Source of the DNA: Paratinospora sagittata | Lineage: Eukaryota; Streptophyta; Magnoliopsida; Ranunculales; Menispermaceae | DNA: 64,000 nt | Assembly: GCA_035771175.1 (NCBI GenBank) | Contig: CM069601.1 | Location: 5,779,001 to 5,843,000, forward strand | Direction of reading: 5' to 3' | Part shown: positions 12,174 to 24,603 of the stretch, piece by piece | Layout: each line of letters starts with the position of its first letter | How positions within the stretch are numbered: position 1 is the stretch's first letter | The notes under the pieces: model-generated | The model's input: the letters and a program-made list of their open reading frames with translations, nothing else | Database searches by the model: none | Told to the model about the DNA's origin: nothing | Program-made: the position numbers and the translations under genes

Positions 12174-13640
12174 GCAGTGTTTGTGATCCATGTAGTAATC
12201 TTTATATGGTCAAAATCACCATTGACTAAACTATTCTTCTTTTGCTATATATATAGCTTTAACGTCTACCTTGCAAATTTTGTAAGAGTTTACAAATTAT
12301 ACATAAAATCTACCCATATTAATGTGGTGCATGGTGAGTAGAATGTGTTTCTTTTTATTTTTTTTATTTTTTTTCTTATAATATGGTGATATGATGTATT
12401 GTCAAATTAGCTTAGATATAAATTTGAGTACAAATCTTAAGTTATTTTAGCACCCCTCATTTCGTAATGTTATTATAAATATTGTTTACGGAGAAGTTGA
12501 TCATTAAGAGTTATTTGGTTTGTTTGTTTTTTTTTTTTTTTTTTTGAAAAAAAAATTGTTTTGTGGTAAGAAATGAAATTATTTAACAAAATATTTTATA
12601 AATGCTTTTTTTTTTTTACTTAAAATGACAGCGCATTCTACTTCTAATGACTAATTTAACTACAAAAAGTTCAATCAAAATATTTTACATAAATAGCTAG
12701 AAAGCTGAAAAAAAATTAGTGAGTACCAAAAACTTCTCAACAAAATATTTTTACTTCATTTTCTTTGGGCGATATGTTAGGCAGAAGTTATACTAGTCAA
12801 ATAAGTGTAAAAAGAGCTGTTGAAAAAAACCCTTACCTTAACCCAAAAACACTTCTAACCACCTAAACAAATGGCTTTAGTTTGATATTACTAATGCAAC
12901 TGAGAATGACAATTTGACCGTGCGTGTTTTGGTCAAAGAAATTAATTGGTAGGTTTCGACTAATTTTGAGTATGAGTAGAGACTGTAAAGACAAAGATGG
13001 ACTGTATGCAAGCACACCATTGATAAAGGATAAGAAAGAGGAATAAATTGAAAGTTGCCTAAATCATAAATTAAGTGACTTATAACTTTAAATGACCATA
13101 ATTAAAATTCTGACTTAAACATGTCAAAAGGCATTAAAAAGACGATTGAACTTAAGATCGGTACTGACCATTAGTTATCAGTTGCATGGCCACCAAATGC
13201 TAAATGATATATTAAAGGACAATTTTTATTTTTATTTTTATTTTTTTTCTTGCGAGACAAAATGAAAATGAGAACCATTTACACTTATATAGAACGTAAG
13301 AGGACTTAAACACTGAGAATCCCAAAGCATTTTAATATGAAGCAAAGAAAAATGAACATGCCTGATATACTCCAAAATCAGCACCAATTTTATTATCCAC
13401 GCACCATTACCTAGCCCACGAGAAATAGAGAAGGAAATTAAATTAGCCCTTTTTTACCCTTTGAAAAGACTCAATTTCTTCATTTGTTCAAAGGAGTCTC
13501 TGACGCTGTGTTCCATCCAACATCGATCGATCTTTGCGATGATTTCGCCTTTACAGGAGAAGAACTTGGATCACCAATATATTTACCTAATAATTGGAGG
13601 AGAAATGATGAAGGGTAACAATAATTGAGGTGCTGCAACT
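12172..13640. other. AT-rich intergenic sequence
   Basis: I see no gene, RNA or recognisable element; several poly-T/poly-A runs (12528-12560, 12606-12620, 13230-13250) only. Confidence 0.5.
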
Positions 13641-13649
13641 GCACTTGTA

Positions 13650-13746
13650 AGTGATGCAAAGGGAATCCAAGGCGATGCTGACGATGCCGGTTGCAGATGA
13701 AATGATTTCGGTTCAAACGCATATAACAAGCTGCTTCAGTTCCCAC
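13650..13746 (-). pseudogene. Gene-derived fragment, left arm of an inverted pair
   Basis: On the minus strand one frame reads EPKSFHLQPASSASPWIPFASLTSAV. The segment at 14400-14500 on the plus strand reads TENKLHLQQASSAAPHIPIF then ASVTSAVETL in the matching frame. The two are diverged copies facing opposite ways about 0.7 kb apart. I do not recognise the parent protein. No complete ORF exists here. Confidence 0.5.
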
Positions 13747-14114
13747 TCAAAATCTTTCTTCCATTTTTCCTTAAACCTCTATCAAAAGACACAATTGCTG
13801 CATTAATTTCTTCTTTTAACTATTAGCGCAATTAAGCAGCTATGTGAAGTTGCATTATAAAAAGCTAGTCAAAAGAAGTCGCCCGCTGCTCTTTCAAGTG
13901 GCCCACGTACCTACATGCAATTGGAGTATAAGACTTGGATTTAAGCAACAACTGGCCCCTTACAAATGATAATTTTTTGTTCTTTTGTCCGTCAATTCCT
14001 CTTCAACTTTGGAAAATTAAAGCTGGACTACAAGAAAATTCAACTTCTTGAACTGGGTATGCCAAATTGTAAAGCAAATGAAGAAACATGGCATAAATGC
14101 ATAGAAAAATGCTT

Positions 14115-14262
14115 AAATAACATTCAAAGAACATCTAATGTGTACATCACTTTTATATACGATTAGATTATCTCAAATTTTGTATCATCACATAATTTAA
14201 GATAAATTTAATAATGTATAAAAGTGATCTAAACATTAGATATTCACTTTGAATGTAACACT
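14115..14262. mobile_element. MITE-like hairpin element
   Basis: About 60-base imperfect terminal inverted repeats: the left 'aacattcaaagaacatctaatgtgtacatcacttttata' pairs with the right end 'tataaaagtgatctaaacattagatattcactttgaatgt'. The centre 'caaattttgtatcatcacataatttaag' resembles the centre of the element at 52290. No coding capacity. Confidence 0.7.
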
Positions 14263-14335
14263 ACTCAAAAAGACTTCTTATAATGCCGATCCTAGAGATA
14301 CTCAAAAAGACTTCTTATAATGCCGATCCTAGAGA
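14262..14335. repeat. Perfect 37-bp tandem duplication
   Basis: The 37-base unit beginning 'tactcaaaaagacttc' and ending 'gatcctagaga' occurs twice back to back (14262-14298, 14299-14335) with no mismatch, right at the edge of the MITE-like element. Confidence 0.9.
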
Positions 14336-14384
14336 AAGTGGCAAAGCAAGAAGCACTTGAAGAAGAGACAAAATGGACTAAAGG

Positions 14385-14594
14385 TTGGTTGGGAAATTAG
14401 GAACGCTTGTCATATGTGTTGGAACCGAAAACAAATTGCATCTGCAACAGGCATCGTCAGCAGCGCCCCACATTCCAATCTTTGCATCAGTTACAAGTGC
14501 TGTTGAAACACTTCGCTTCAATTCCTCGCTCAAAATCAAGTTCATTCGTGCAGTAGCACATAGGCAAACCAGAATTTCTTTCTTTAGCGCTTGA
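14385..14594 (+). pseudogene. Gene-derived fragment, right arm of an inverted pair
   Basis: Open 69-codon frame with LHLQQASSAAPHIPIFASVT; its homologous but decayed partner is on the minus strand at 13650-13746. Lack of any further supporting exon and the presence of a diverged inverted copy make a broken gene fragment or transduplicated piece more likely than a gene. Product unrecognised. Confidence 0.4.
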
Positions 14595-14766
14595 TCATGG
14601 ATATTGGTTGATGAATAAGCATTAATTTCTTCACTTGCTCTTGGCCATGAAGATCTCTCTGGCTAGCTTATAGATAGTTGAATTGTAGCTGCTGCCGACT
14701 GTTTTTGGCAAAATATACAGCATTAGGAAGCAAATGAAGCTAGCAAAACAGATCGAATCGATCGAT

Positions 14767-15140
14767 ATTAGACTCCCCGCCCTATCACACCGATATTATC
14801 CCGATCTCGGCCAGATTTTGCTTGCCTCCATGAAAGGCCTCGATATTGGCCTCCGTCAGGAATTCGAATATTTAGCCCAAGATCTCTCTCGGGACTAATT
14901 TCCTCCCTTCTCCGGTACCCGCACACAAATAGAACTACCGGGACTTGGCTCTGATACCACTATTAGACTCACCGCCGCCATCATGCCAAATTATCCTCCC
15001 TTCAGAGGGCTGGTGCCCGATGCCAGCACACCGACAGTACCACCGAAAGTTGGCTCCAACATCATTGGTAAACTCACCATCTTATCGCGCCAATATTATC
15101 TCGATCCCAGACGGGTACGGTTTGGTGGTCCAACGGTGAC
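14767..15140 (-). mobile_element. LTR-retroelement fragment with intact primer-binding site
   Basis: The minus strand at 14948-14959 reads TGGTATCAGAGC and continues CAAG outward, a perfect match to the initiator tRNA-Met complement over at least 14 bases. GC-rich flanks hold a repeated theme: 'attagactccccgccctatcacaccgatattatcccgatctcgg' at 14767 and 'ggtaaactcaccatcttatcgcgccaatattatctcgatcccag' at 15065. No coding region; it looks like a TRIM or a deletion derivative. Exact LTR ends were not found. Confidence 0.6.
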
Positions 15141-17228
15141 CGCCGGCGAAAACCCTCTCTTTTTTTTTTTCTTTTTTTTTTTTTAATGATTTCACACCGT
15201 AACGAGTGGTTTTGCAGCACAATAGCCGCGCGGCTTGTCTACTCCTCGCCGGATACCGGAGATCATGACCGTCATTTTTGGCCGCCGGTCACTGGACAAA
15301 CTAATGTGGTGTATGCGATTATTGTCGATGCCTAATGACAACTTTTCCTTACAAACCCAGAGACATTAGAAGCAATTATTCAACAAGTCAAAACCCATCA
15401 AAGGTTCTTTATTTAAATCTATACGAGGGCGAAGATCCGAGAACTATGATGGAATTGATAACTCAGATTGAAACTAAATAAAAGTGACCAACGAGACATA
15501 TATAACGTGAATCATTGAATCATTATAGAGTCCACGACTTAGCTAAAGAAAAGAACAAAAAATATGCGGAAGTCCAAAATTATTTTGAAAATCTAAATAC
15601 ACGTCACCCACTTCCGCAAGATCGCAACGAGTGTGCCGTGATACTAATTATAAATATAAAAATTATACCTTTAGGCATGATTTTAAAGCAACTGTTGAAT
15701 TAAAAAGATTTTTTTTTTTTATCTTTCAGTCTATTCCTCAGTTAAAAAATGAAAAAATATAAGTACAGAATTAATTAGATGAAGAACCCTTTTAATAAAA
15801 TATCTATTACGTAATTACTTTTTTTTATTAAAATAATAAATAGGTATTTGATCAAGTCTTATAAAAAAATTTATAAAGACTTATAATGTAATAAAGTAAT
15901 GAACCCATATATAATCATTTAAAAAACTTTATCCACTTTGCAGGCCCATTTTAAATGGCTACGTACCACGTTACTTACGGATAGAAAATATAACGCGGTA
16001 GAGAGGCAACCCGTGACTCAAAAACAATATTAGTGGAATAGTGCGGTGACTACGGTACTGCAAGCCTTGTGTGTCGTTAATAATAAACGAGCTTCGCGTG
16101 GAATTTTTGTGATAGAAGCAGAGGGGGGACACGTCTTCATAAAACTGAGCCGCCTCGTGCCGATTGATCTTGACGCTAGTGGCTGCCAGCCTGTGCGTAT
16201 AATTACGCTTAAAATTTGCTACAGCGAAGTCAACTACCGACCTAAGTACATAAGGACAAGGTTCTACACTTCTACTTGTTTAACTTCATTGACGTTCGAA
16301 TGGAGGCTTTTTCAATTTCCACCAATAGAACTGTAGAATATTTAACAAGTTGAAGTCGTACCCCTAGGCTCTAGCTGTTTTGCCAGCTAATTAGGTAGAC
16401 CGCATTTCTTTTTGTTTACCTAAAAGTATAATATAACAAATGGGCCGTGTCCTCGTTGGCCAAGTCAACACCAATAATTAAAACATGAAATATATATATA
16501 TAATTAAAAAAAGAGAAAAATACATTTGTGAATTATAAAAGTAAAATAGAAAATATTTGAATTAAAAAAGTCCGAAATGTAAGAAATATGATAAATGAAG
16601 AAATTGATTCAAATGTAAATTTATTGTTTTGTTCTTAATAAAATATAAGTACATGACCGAGTTAAAAAATTTCAACAAGAAGAATGTGGTTTGAATCTTG
16701 GTTGACATTTTTTATCAAGCAAATTGATATTTTATAAAATGGTGGATGAATGTAACTAAGTAACTATTTTCCATCCATGTTTGATAGATTAGTTAGTTGA
16801 TGCTGATTGTATTAGGAACATCTTTAATGTTTATTATTGTCAAATTTAAAAACTGATTTGGTTATATTTAAAACATAACATACTTGATGTTTATTATTGA
16901 AATTTATTAACTAAAAGAACCAACCTAATTCAATCTGATTGTGTTTGATTTGGGTTGAGTGTGGTTAACGAGCAAGTTTGGTTTGAGTTTGACTTTAACT
17001 TTTTCAACCCACGCCTTAGGTTAAATTTTGGCATCAATCCGACCCAACTTAATCCGTTACACCTTTACATCTTAAAGGTTAAGAGAGGAAAGATCAAAGA
17101 AGAATATTTAGGACAGTAAAAATTAACAAAAATGATACACCATTAGTTATGAAGAACTAGTGTATGGGCATGCATTTTCATTGTACGTTGCATTTAAAAT
17201 TTAAATTTTTTATTTTGTCAAAAAAATA
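15141..17228. other. Intergenic, no supported gene
   Basis: Poly-T run at 15158-15184 and 15709-15720. The open frame at 16046-16336 (96 codons) matches nothing I recognise and has no promoter or splice context. Around 16930-17060 are 'gtttgatttgggttgagtgtgg' and 'cgacccaacttaatccgttacacc', resembling subterminal sequence of Ac-like hAT elements. Confidence 0.4.
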
Positions 17229-17415
17229 AAATTTAATAAAGTAAAATAGAAAATTTATGCGTAAACACAAAAATAAGAAACATAAAAGGGGAGTGGAAGT
17301 GGAAAAATAAAAATAGTAGCAAAGAACAAAATTTAAAATTTAATAAAGTAAAATAGAGAAAAATTTATGTATAAACACAAAAATAAGAGACATAAAAGGA
17401 AAGTGGAAGCGGAAA
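17229..17415. repeat. Imperfect tandem duplication, period about 107 bp
   Basis: The block 'aatttaataaagtaaaatag...aacacaaaaataagaaacataaaaggggagtggaag' at 17229 recurs from 17337 with a few substitutions. No coding meaning. Confidence 0.8.
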
Positions 17416-18149
17416 CTCTTAAGAGAATTATAATTTTGACTCTATAACTAATATAAAGAATAAAACATAACTATAAGTTTAAAAGAATTGTTTTGAAAGT
17501 TTGGTAAAAATAGCCCTACAGTGAACGCTTTCAAGTAAATTTATTATAATAGTATAGATTTTCTTTATATTAGAATAGACATATCAACCAACAAATAGGT
17601 ACAATTGAAATAAATGGAATGTAAAGTTGTTCTAGTTGCAGACCTTGAGTCCCTTTACATTTTTATAAAGAAAAGTCAAGGAGTTCACCAACGTCAATAT
17701 TCCAAGGATATACCAAAGAACTTTAGACCTATACCAAAGAACTTTAGACCCCATGTAACCCGAATTATGAAGCAAGACACAACAAACTCTGGTTTCTTAT
17801 TGCAAAGGTTAGATGTGTCACATCATAATTCTAGTGGCTATTTATTAGTTAAAAGTTCGATATACTATAACATTATTAATTAATATCACTTCGTACATTA
17901 TCATATATTATTATTATCATAATATTTTTTCTAAAGTTACAGAAGTGACGGTGAGAGGCTTCAGATTAATTCAAAAAGTTTCATGTTTAACTTTTGTCAG
18001 TGCCTCAAGATATCTCTCTAATTACTCTCCTAACCCTTTGTAGGTTAATTCCTCTACTAACATATCATCTCACTTGAAGAATATTAAAACTTTTCGCATT
18101 GATCCCTATTAGACCATATTTTTCAACATTTGATATCAAATGCCAACCT

Positions 18150-18320
18150 AAACCGCTAATGTGCTGAGTTGAGCAATTATTGTTCGAGCAGAAGTATTAT
18201 GATCCGACCTAAAGTAAAAGAGCAAAATATGAGGTTCCGACCTGAGGTGATATAGTTCGACCTCAGGTTATGCTCATCATGAAAATCCCGAGTATTGAAT
18301 TAAGCTCAGAGCATGATGAG
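18150..18320. mobile_element. Left piece of element D
   Basis: 'gatccgacct', 'ttccgacctgaggtgat' and 'tcccgagtattgaattaagctcaga' match the repeat vocabulary of 22634-23405. It is separated from that block by the 18321-22633 insertion, whose target repeat (ATGAG) is at 18316-18320. Its left limit is uncertain. Confidence 0.6.
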
Positions 18321-21300
18321 TGTTGGCCCAGATATGTCCAAGAGGAAGGGGGTGAATTAGACAATGAAGCATATATGCATTTTTAATGAAATAATTTACA
18401 GATAAAGCAATGTAGTATAAGTTGATGAACAGAGACAAAAAAATATCATATAAGTAGCATAGTGCACACAAATTTAGAGTGGTTTGACTCCTGCCCATCT
18501 CTATTTCCTAATCTCCCCGATTAGAATTTTATCCAAACTCCACTATTGAATCCTCTTACGGGTGAGAATCAAACCATTACACATTTTCTTAGCTTCACGG
18601 GTGTAAGAAAAACCATTATACACATAAGCAACACTTGCTCAAGTATAGTAACAAACACAGTCACTTTTATAAACTAAATATAAGTTTGAGAACTTGATTC
18701 TCTTACCAAGAATTAAATAAATACTTATAGAGCAATTTATGAATCTCATACCAACACTAATTCAGCTATGAATGTATGATAAAGCTTCGCTGAAAGTGTG
18801 AGGTAGATTGCTCATATTTCCTTTGATAGATTTGTAAGATATGCAAAGTTGAATCGATAAATCCAGAAGGTGATTGTAAATCAGAGTATTTTTAGAAGAT
18901 TATCAAGAGTTTTTGTAGCGAGAAAATGATTGACTAACTTTTAAAAGTTTATGCTCAAAGAACAGAATTTTATATGTGTTTCAATGATTCAAAGAGCTAT
19001 TTATAAAATATGCGTTTTGGTGCTTCTTTTGAATTTTAAATCAAATGGTCAAATTATTTCATCAAAATGTGTATGTTCAGACTGTTCGAGAAAACCTGAA
19101 GCATTTGTGCAATCATAAGAATAGAAAGTTTCAGAAACAACACAGGTTGACAGTTTTTTCTGAACTTTTGTCAATGTCACATTAGTCCTAAAGGACCGTC
19201 AGCGTCCAAAATTACACTGTTCTGAAAAGTAGACTTTTTATCAACTTCTTTTGAGGGGGCGCTAATACTACATTAGTGTCCTAATAGATTTATATTTCAA
19301 AAACCCAAAAATTTAGGGAAGGCGCTAATATTCGATTAGCGTCCTGATGACAACTACTAGTTTTTTCGGGTTAGTTCGATGAGGGTGCTAATACTCGATC
19401 AGCGTCCTACTTTGAATGATGAACATTCAAACCAAGAAACCATCAGCGCCCTGATGGTCTACAACGTTCTGCAATGTTGGTTCGATATTAAGTGACGAGC
19501 CACTGTATTAGCATCCTGATGTCCCATCAACGTCCTAAAAAATACTGAAAAATAGTTTTCTTGAAGATTGATTTTTCCAAAACTCGATCAAATCAAATTA
19601 ACACTTAAGCTTTTTAGATCAAACCAAACCTTTGAAAATCATGCAATTGGCCAAAGATGAGTCGAAATGTAACACTCCGTAGTTTTAATTAGATAATTAC
19701 GCTGATTTATATATATACAAAGGTGTATAATATATATATAAGTACATAAGAGTTAAATGCATATGTATATTAGAATGCAAGCTAAGTATGTAAATTGGAT
19801 GATATAAATTAAATTAAGTGAATAGTACAAGTTAAATGATATTAGTAAATGAATGGATGCTATTGTTAAATTAATGATATAAAGTAAACATGGGAGTTGG
19901 CTTACTAAAAAGGAGTTGAGAGGCATGGGATTACAATCATTAAATAATACTTAAGCTCCTTTCCTTTCTCCCATTTTTCAAACGTTAGGAAAGAAAAAAA
20001 AAATGATGAGGAATGGGTGCATGAATCCAACTAGACTATGCTCATCTTTTAAGTTGCTTATGAAAGAAGCAACTAACATTTAAATAAAAAATAAAAAAAA
20101 AGAAAAAATTGAAAGAAAAAGACAGAAGAAGGAAGAAGGCACAACAAGAGAGAGAGAAAAGGGCAGGATGAGGAAAAACGGTTTCGCCACTAAATTTGAG
20201 GTGCCGGTAAGTCATTTTCTTTTTTTTCATCACAAAATTGATTTTTAAGCTACCTATAATATTTTTACCGGTATGATTTTTGCTATAGAAGGTATTTTGA
20301 GGTATTTTTAAAAATAAAATTTTGACCTACTTTGAGTGAAAATACGTAATGATATATTATCACTCCTCTAATAGCGTAGATCCCGAATACGTAGTTAGTT
20401 TGTGTCTATATGTATTATTGGCGCTTGTATAGTCACCGAAAGCAAAATTTGACATTGGAGGTCTTTGGAACGATGTTAAACTCCACTGAAATTTCAGTTT
20501 GAGACCATAAAAACGTAGATAACTAAATTCCGCACGTTTTGATACTAAGATTGTGATTTGTGTATATATAATTTCATATTTTTAGTAACTAAATATATAA
20601 TTTTGGTAAGTAAAATCGACTTTGGTGACTTTCGCGAACATGTAAAACCTCAGTGAAATACCTGTTAAAGGTAGTAGAATAGTAGTATAACTGATTTTAC
20701 ACATGTCGATGTAGACAAAATAATTTTAAGAATGTCCTATATTTTTAATAAAATTGATATATGTTTCTAGTAGAAAAATAAAATTGAGAATTAGTAAAAA
20801 TATAAATTGAAAATCTATTTTCATTGTTTCTTCTTGTGGAAATATCTAAATTGACAGTAAAAACGGTATAATAGCGTTTTAATTTCTTATGAGTCCTAAA
20901 TTCAATTAGAATTTAAATTCATAGAATGTGTATAATATTTTTCAGGTTGCTAAAGTAAGAATTAGTGGTGAATGAGCAAGACTTGGATAAAATGGAATGT
21001 ATTTGAATGAATAATACAAGTGAGTAGACTTAAGTGAAATAGATTCGAATTATATATGAATTGCAAATGTTTATTGGTGATTTGACGTAAGTTGGAAAAT
21101 TAAATATGTAAATGAAAACTGAGTATTTACGCGTGAAATAGATATGAATAAACGAAATTGAGTTATAGAATGATTATGACAAGTTGAGTTAGTTGGATTT
21201 CAATTGAAACTAGATTCGAAAGCGGTGGTGATTATATTTAAGTTGGAAAGTCTTGTACTGTGAGTATATTTCTTGATTTTGGTTCTTATATGACATTGTA

Positions 21301-22633
21301 TTTATATGAAATGTTTAACTATAGGCATGCTATGTATATAAATGCATTATGTTTTATTGATCATTTATAAAATATTTTGGCATTGGAGTATGCGAGACGG
21401 GCGAAGGCAGATCGTATATAATATCATTTCGTTAGGAATTAGTCACGGATGACTGTTATGCGTAACCTTATTGTCAGTAGGACTATCTTAATAAGGATTA
21501 TAGATCCTTGAAATGATTGTAAATTGAGTAATGAGAGACTGTAGCTATCTTGTAACGACCATATAAGGGTTAGACCCGTTCTATTACCTAGAAGGAGGGA
21601 GATTGTGATTTTGATAAAAACTGTGCATTGTTTTACTGAACATGATCACAAAATTTATATTGTTGGCATGTATGATATAATTGTTGAATGATGCATATGT
21701 GTTTAATAAATGTTTTGAATGATTTCAATTACATGTTTCCCTAAATGCATATGATTGTCATATCAAGATATATATTCACTGAGCTTGTTATTTGCTCACT
21801 CAATTTTCTCCAATATTTCAGGTAAAGAGAAAAGTGAAAGCAAGAGAGGGATAGACGTCCTTCTAGAAGTCTGCTTGCTTACGTATGTATGTGCGGAGGA
21901 AATGGGTTATACTTACTTTATTTTGATATGTATAATTATTACATACTATATATATATTATCATCTAGATGGATTGTATGAAAATGTGGATATTAGTTGAT
22001 AGTTGATTATGAAATGTTTTGTGATGATGCAATAGGTTGATGTATATGGTTTGATAATGATGGAATGAATGAATGGGATGAATATAAATATATATGATTT
22101 AATTTGTGGTATGCCAGGAAAAATTGTGAGATGTCCAATTTATAGGGACATGCTATCAAATTTTCTGAAAAAATTGTGTATGTCCGTTGAGGCTGACAGT
22201 GTATTGTATACTATATACGGGGTATGTACAATGTATATTACATTGTGTCGGTCATGACGTCAGTCTACGTCAGGGGCATTGTGACACGAAAAATCTTCGA
22301 ATTGGATTGATTAAACTCATTTTCTATGAAATAGAAAAATCTTTTGAAAACTTATGAGAAATCATGAGAAATTCATGAAGTGAATGATTTGTTAAATCAG
22401 ATAATGGCTAACATTTTACAATCCTAAATCATTCTAATAACATAACATTTAATTCCTGAATATATATATATATATATGGTCTTCATCTTGATCGCGAGCT
22501 TAACTTCCTTTCTACCATGTTTTGAGTGAAGTATCTATGCATCATCATGTATTCAATATACATAGGAGTGTGGTTTGTTAATAATCAAAATATCTTCTCT
22601 AATATACGGGACATGAAGGTTATTAGAATAACA
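18321..22633 (-). mobile_element. Copia-type solo LTR, split by a nested insertion
   Basis: Begins TGTTGGCCC at 18321 and ends ...AATAACA at 22633, flanked by the 5-bp direct repeat ATGAG (18316-18320 and 22634-22638). Removing the nested element 19668-22291 leaves about 1.69 kb without coding sequence, so I read it as a solo LTR. Just inside is 'tccaagaggaagggggtgaatt', a phrase typical of plant copia LTR ends, and 19190-19550 contains at least four imperfect copies of 'ggcgctaatactcgattagcgtcctgatg'. Relation to the 6860-8175 fragment sets the minus orientation. Confidence 0.75.
19668..22286 (+). mobile_element. Solo LTR, family B, 2619 bp, with target-site duplication
   Basis: Starts TGTAACACTCCG at 19668 and ends CATTGTGACA at 22286, flanked by CGAAA on both sides (19663-19667 and 22287-22291). 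Only LTR-type sequence lies between: no primer site, gag or pol. It contains an A/G-rich leader-like stretch ending 'gaggtgccggtaagtc' (20200-20215) and a 5-prime-splice-like 'ggtaag'. A second, partial copy is at 1192-2445 in the opposite direction. Confidence 0.85.
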
Positions 22634-23405
22634 ATGAGGTCATCACCACGCCAACCTGGGATGAGCTAAACTCGAAACCAAACGAGGTCAGCTAATCTCG
22701 GATGAGGTGAGGTCGGTTCGACGCCGACCTGAGATGAGATCATCACCTTGTCGACCTGATGTGGAGGTGATAAAGAGACCTCTGAGTAATGAACTAAGCT
22801 CAAAATGAGATAAGGTCAGTTATGCTCAGATGAGGTGAGGTCAGTCTGACATTAACTTGAAATGAGATCATCACCTTGCCGACCTGAGGTGGCGGTGATG
22901 AAGAAAACTTCGAGTAATGAGCTAAGCTCGGAATAAGATGAGGTAGGCTAAGCTCCGAACAAGGTGAGGTCGGTCAAATGCCAACTTGAGATAAGTTAAG
23001 AGATCGTCACCTTGCCAACCTGAGGTAACGGTGATGAGGAAAACTTCGATTATTGAGTTTAGCTCTAGACAGGATGCGATCGGCTAGACACCGCCCTGTG
23101 ATGAGGAAAACCTTTAGTATTGAACTAAGCTCGGAACAAGATGAGTTCAGCCAAATGTCGACTTGAGATAACCTATGAGATCATCACCTTACAAACTTGG
23201 GGTGATGGTGATGAGGAAAACTTCGACTATTAAGATAAGCATAAGAAAAAATCAGGTCGGCCCAACGCCGCCTTGAGATGAGATCATCACCATGCCAACC
23301 TGAACATATGGTAAGGGGGAAAACCTCAAGTATTGAACTAAGCTCGGAACGAATGAGGTTGGCCAAATGCTGACTTGAGATAAGCTATGAGATCATCACC
23401 TTGAT
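22634..23405. repeat. Minisatellite of element D, period about 100-130 bp
   Basis: At least six diverged copies of a module reading roughly 'gagatcatcaccttgccgacctgaggtggcggtgatgaggaaaacttcgagta.tgaactaagctcgga'; anchors 'atcatcacc/atcgtcacc' recur near 22645, 22743, 22868, 22999, 23183, 23285 and 23394. The array resumes at 34461 beyond the 23406-34455 insertion. Non-coding. Confidence 0.8.
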
Positions 23406-23796
23406 TGTCGCAAACATTGATCGGGTGACGTCATGACCGACATAGAACCCCAGATAATGTCATTCTATGACAAAACCTGAGACCCTACTCAGCCTCTACC
23501 TAATACACCATCAATACTTGTACAATACAATTAATCTTGTATATGACAATGTATAATAGAACCATAAATTCCTCCAAAACCTATCAGATAGAGATCATAA
23601 ATCTTGTGCATCAACACATGGTTCAACACGTACATGTACACCTGTATAAACAAGTATCTATTCACCAAGTATAAGTCATATACATGTCACATATCCACAA
23701 CTCATCTATGTCATTTATATATATATATATATATATAAATTTTTAAGTGTGATAGTTATACACATAACCAAAATAAACAAAAGAATCAAAATCATG

Positions 23797-23962
23797 TCTC
23801 AAAGAGAGAAGAGAAAAACTCAAGGAGAGTGAGAGAGAGAAAGAGAGAGAGAGAGAAATCACAAGTGATTAGTGTGAAAAATGAGGGGGGAAGCCTCTTT
23901 TTACAGAAAAAAAGTGCCCAAAGTTCCTAAATTTTTTTTTTGTGCAATCCTAAGGTATTACA
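23797..23962 (-). mobile_element. Remnant of the family A 3' LTR
   Basis: The minus strand begins TGTAATACCTTAGGATTGCAC at 23962, immediately after the polypurine tract. It matches the outer end of the LTR at 33326 ('agaggcttcc', 'ctcaaagagagaag') and then stops abruptly at 'tctcaaagag' (23797), where sequence unrelated to family A takes over. About 166 of some 1350 bp remain. Confidence 0.8.
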
Positions 23963-23979
23963 CTCTACCCCCCTTAAAA
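23963..23979 (-). other. Polypurine tract of gypsy family A
   Basis: The minus strand reads TTTTAAGGGGGGTAGAG directly before the LTR start TGTAATACC. It is the expected plus-strand primer for reverse transcription. Confidence 0.8.
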
Positions 23980-24603
23980 GGATTTCGCCCTTGAAATTCA
24001 GTCTGTGTAGTGATGATTGTTATCTGTGTGGGATTCACCGTCGTCGTCATTACTCGAAAGATCAGGGTAGTGCCTATAAGGCCCCTAAATAGCACTATGG
24101 CTGGTGGAATCCTCTATATCATCAAACAATGAAGAGCAAATGGAGTCGAATTTGTCCTCAGAAGGTTCCGACATTTGCGTCACAGATGGTGGCGTAGGGC
24201 TCTGCAAGTTGCAGCGTTTCAGGAGAAGTAAGTTGAGTGGCGGAATGTTTTTTCGTGTTGTTGCCTGAATCCGGCCCTTTGGCAATTTTGGTAAGAGATC
24301 TTGCCAGGATGAGAGTATAGGATTGTTTCGAAAAAAATTGTTATGAAAATGCCATGCACGCTCTGGCGATAAGGATCGCTGTCTGTGGGGCGATGGAGTT
24401 GGTGATGCAAAGTAGTTGTGGCTTGACTCAGATCATGAAGAAGTTGCCACAGTTTGCCAAAGAGGCCATTGTGTGTGTGCATCATTCCATCGGCATTATT
24501 TTCAGACATCTGCATAGGTATTTAAATGAAATAGCATATTAATATAGTGTAAACAAAGTTCCATTATTTTATTGATAAGTGAAAAGTATAATGTATCACA
24601 TCA
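23980..24603 (-). other. Gypsy family A 3' untranslated region with small ORF
   Basis: Lies between the pol stop and the polypurine tract. It contains an open frame of 67 codons (24285-24085) ending with acidic EPSEDKFDSICSSLFDDIED. No relative is recognised and no neighbouring copy exists in the window for comparison, so coding status is open. Confidence 0.35.

Noticed and set aside
16046..16336. 96-codon open frame, plus strand
   Set aside because: No recognisable motif, no splice or promoter context, and not found again in the window.
17614..17883. 89-codon frame considered as a CACTA C-terminal domain
   Set aside because: Only a vague 'TNSG' resemblance; an internal 'RPIPKNFRP' repeat comes from a local duplication.
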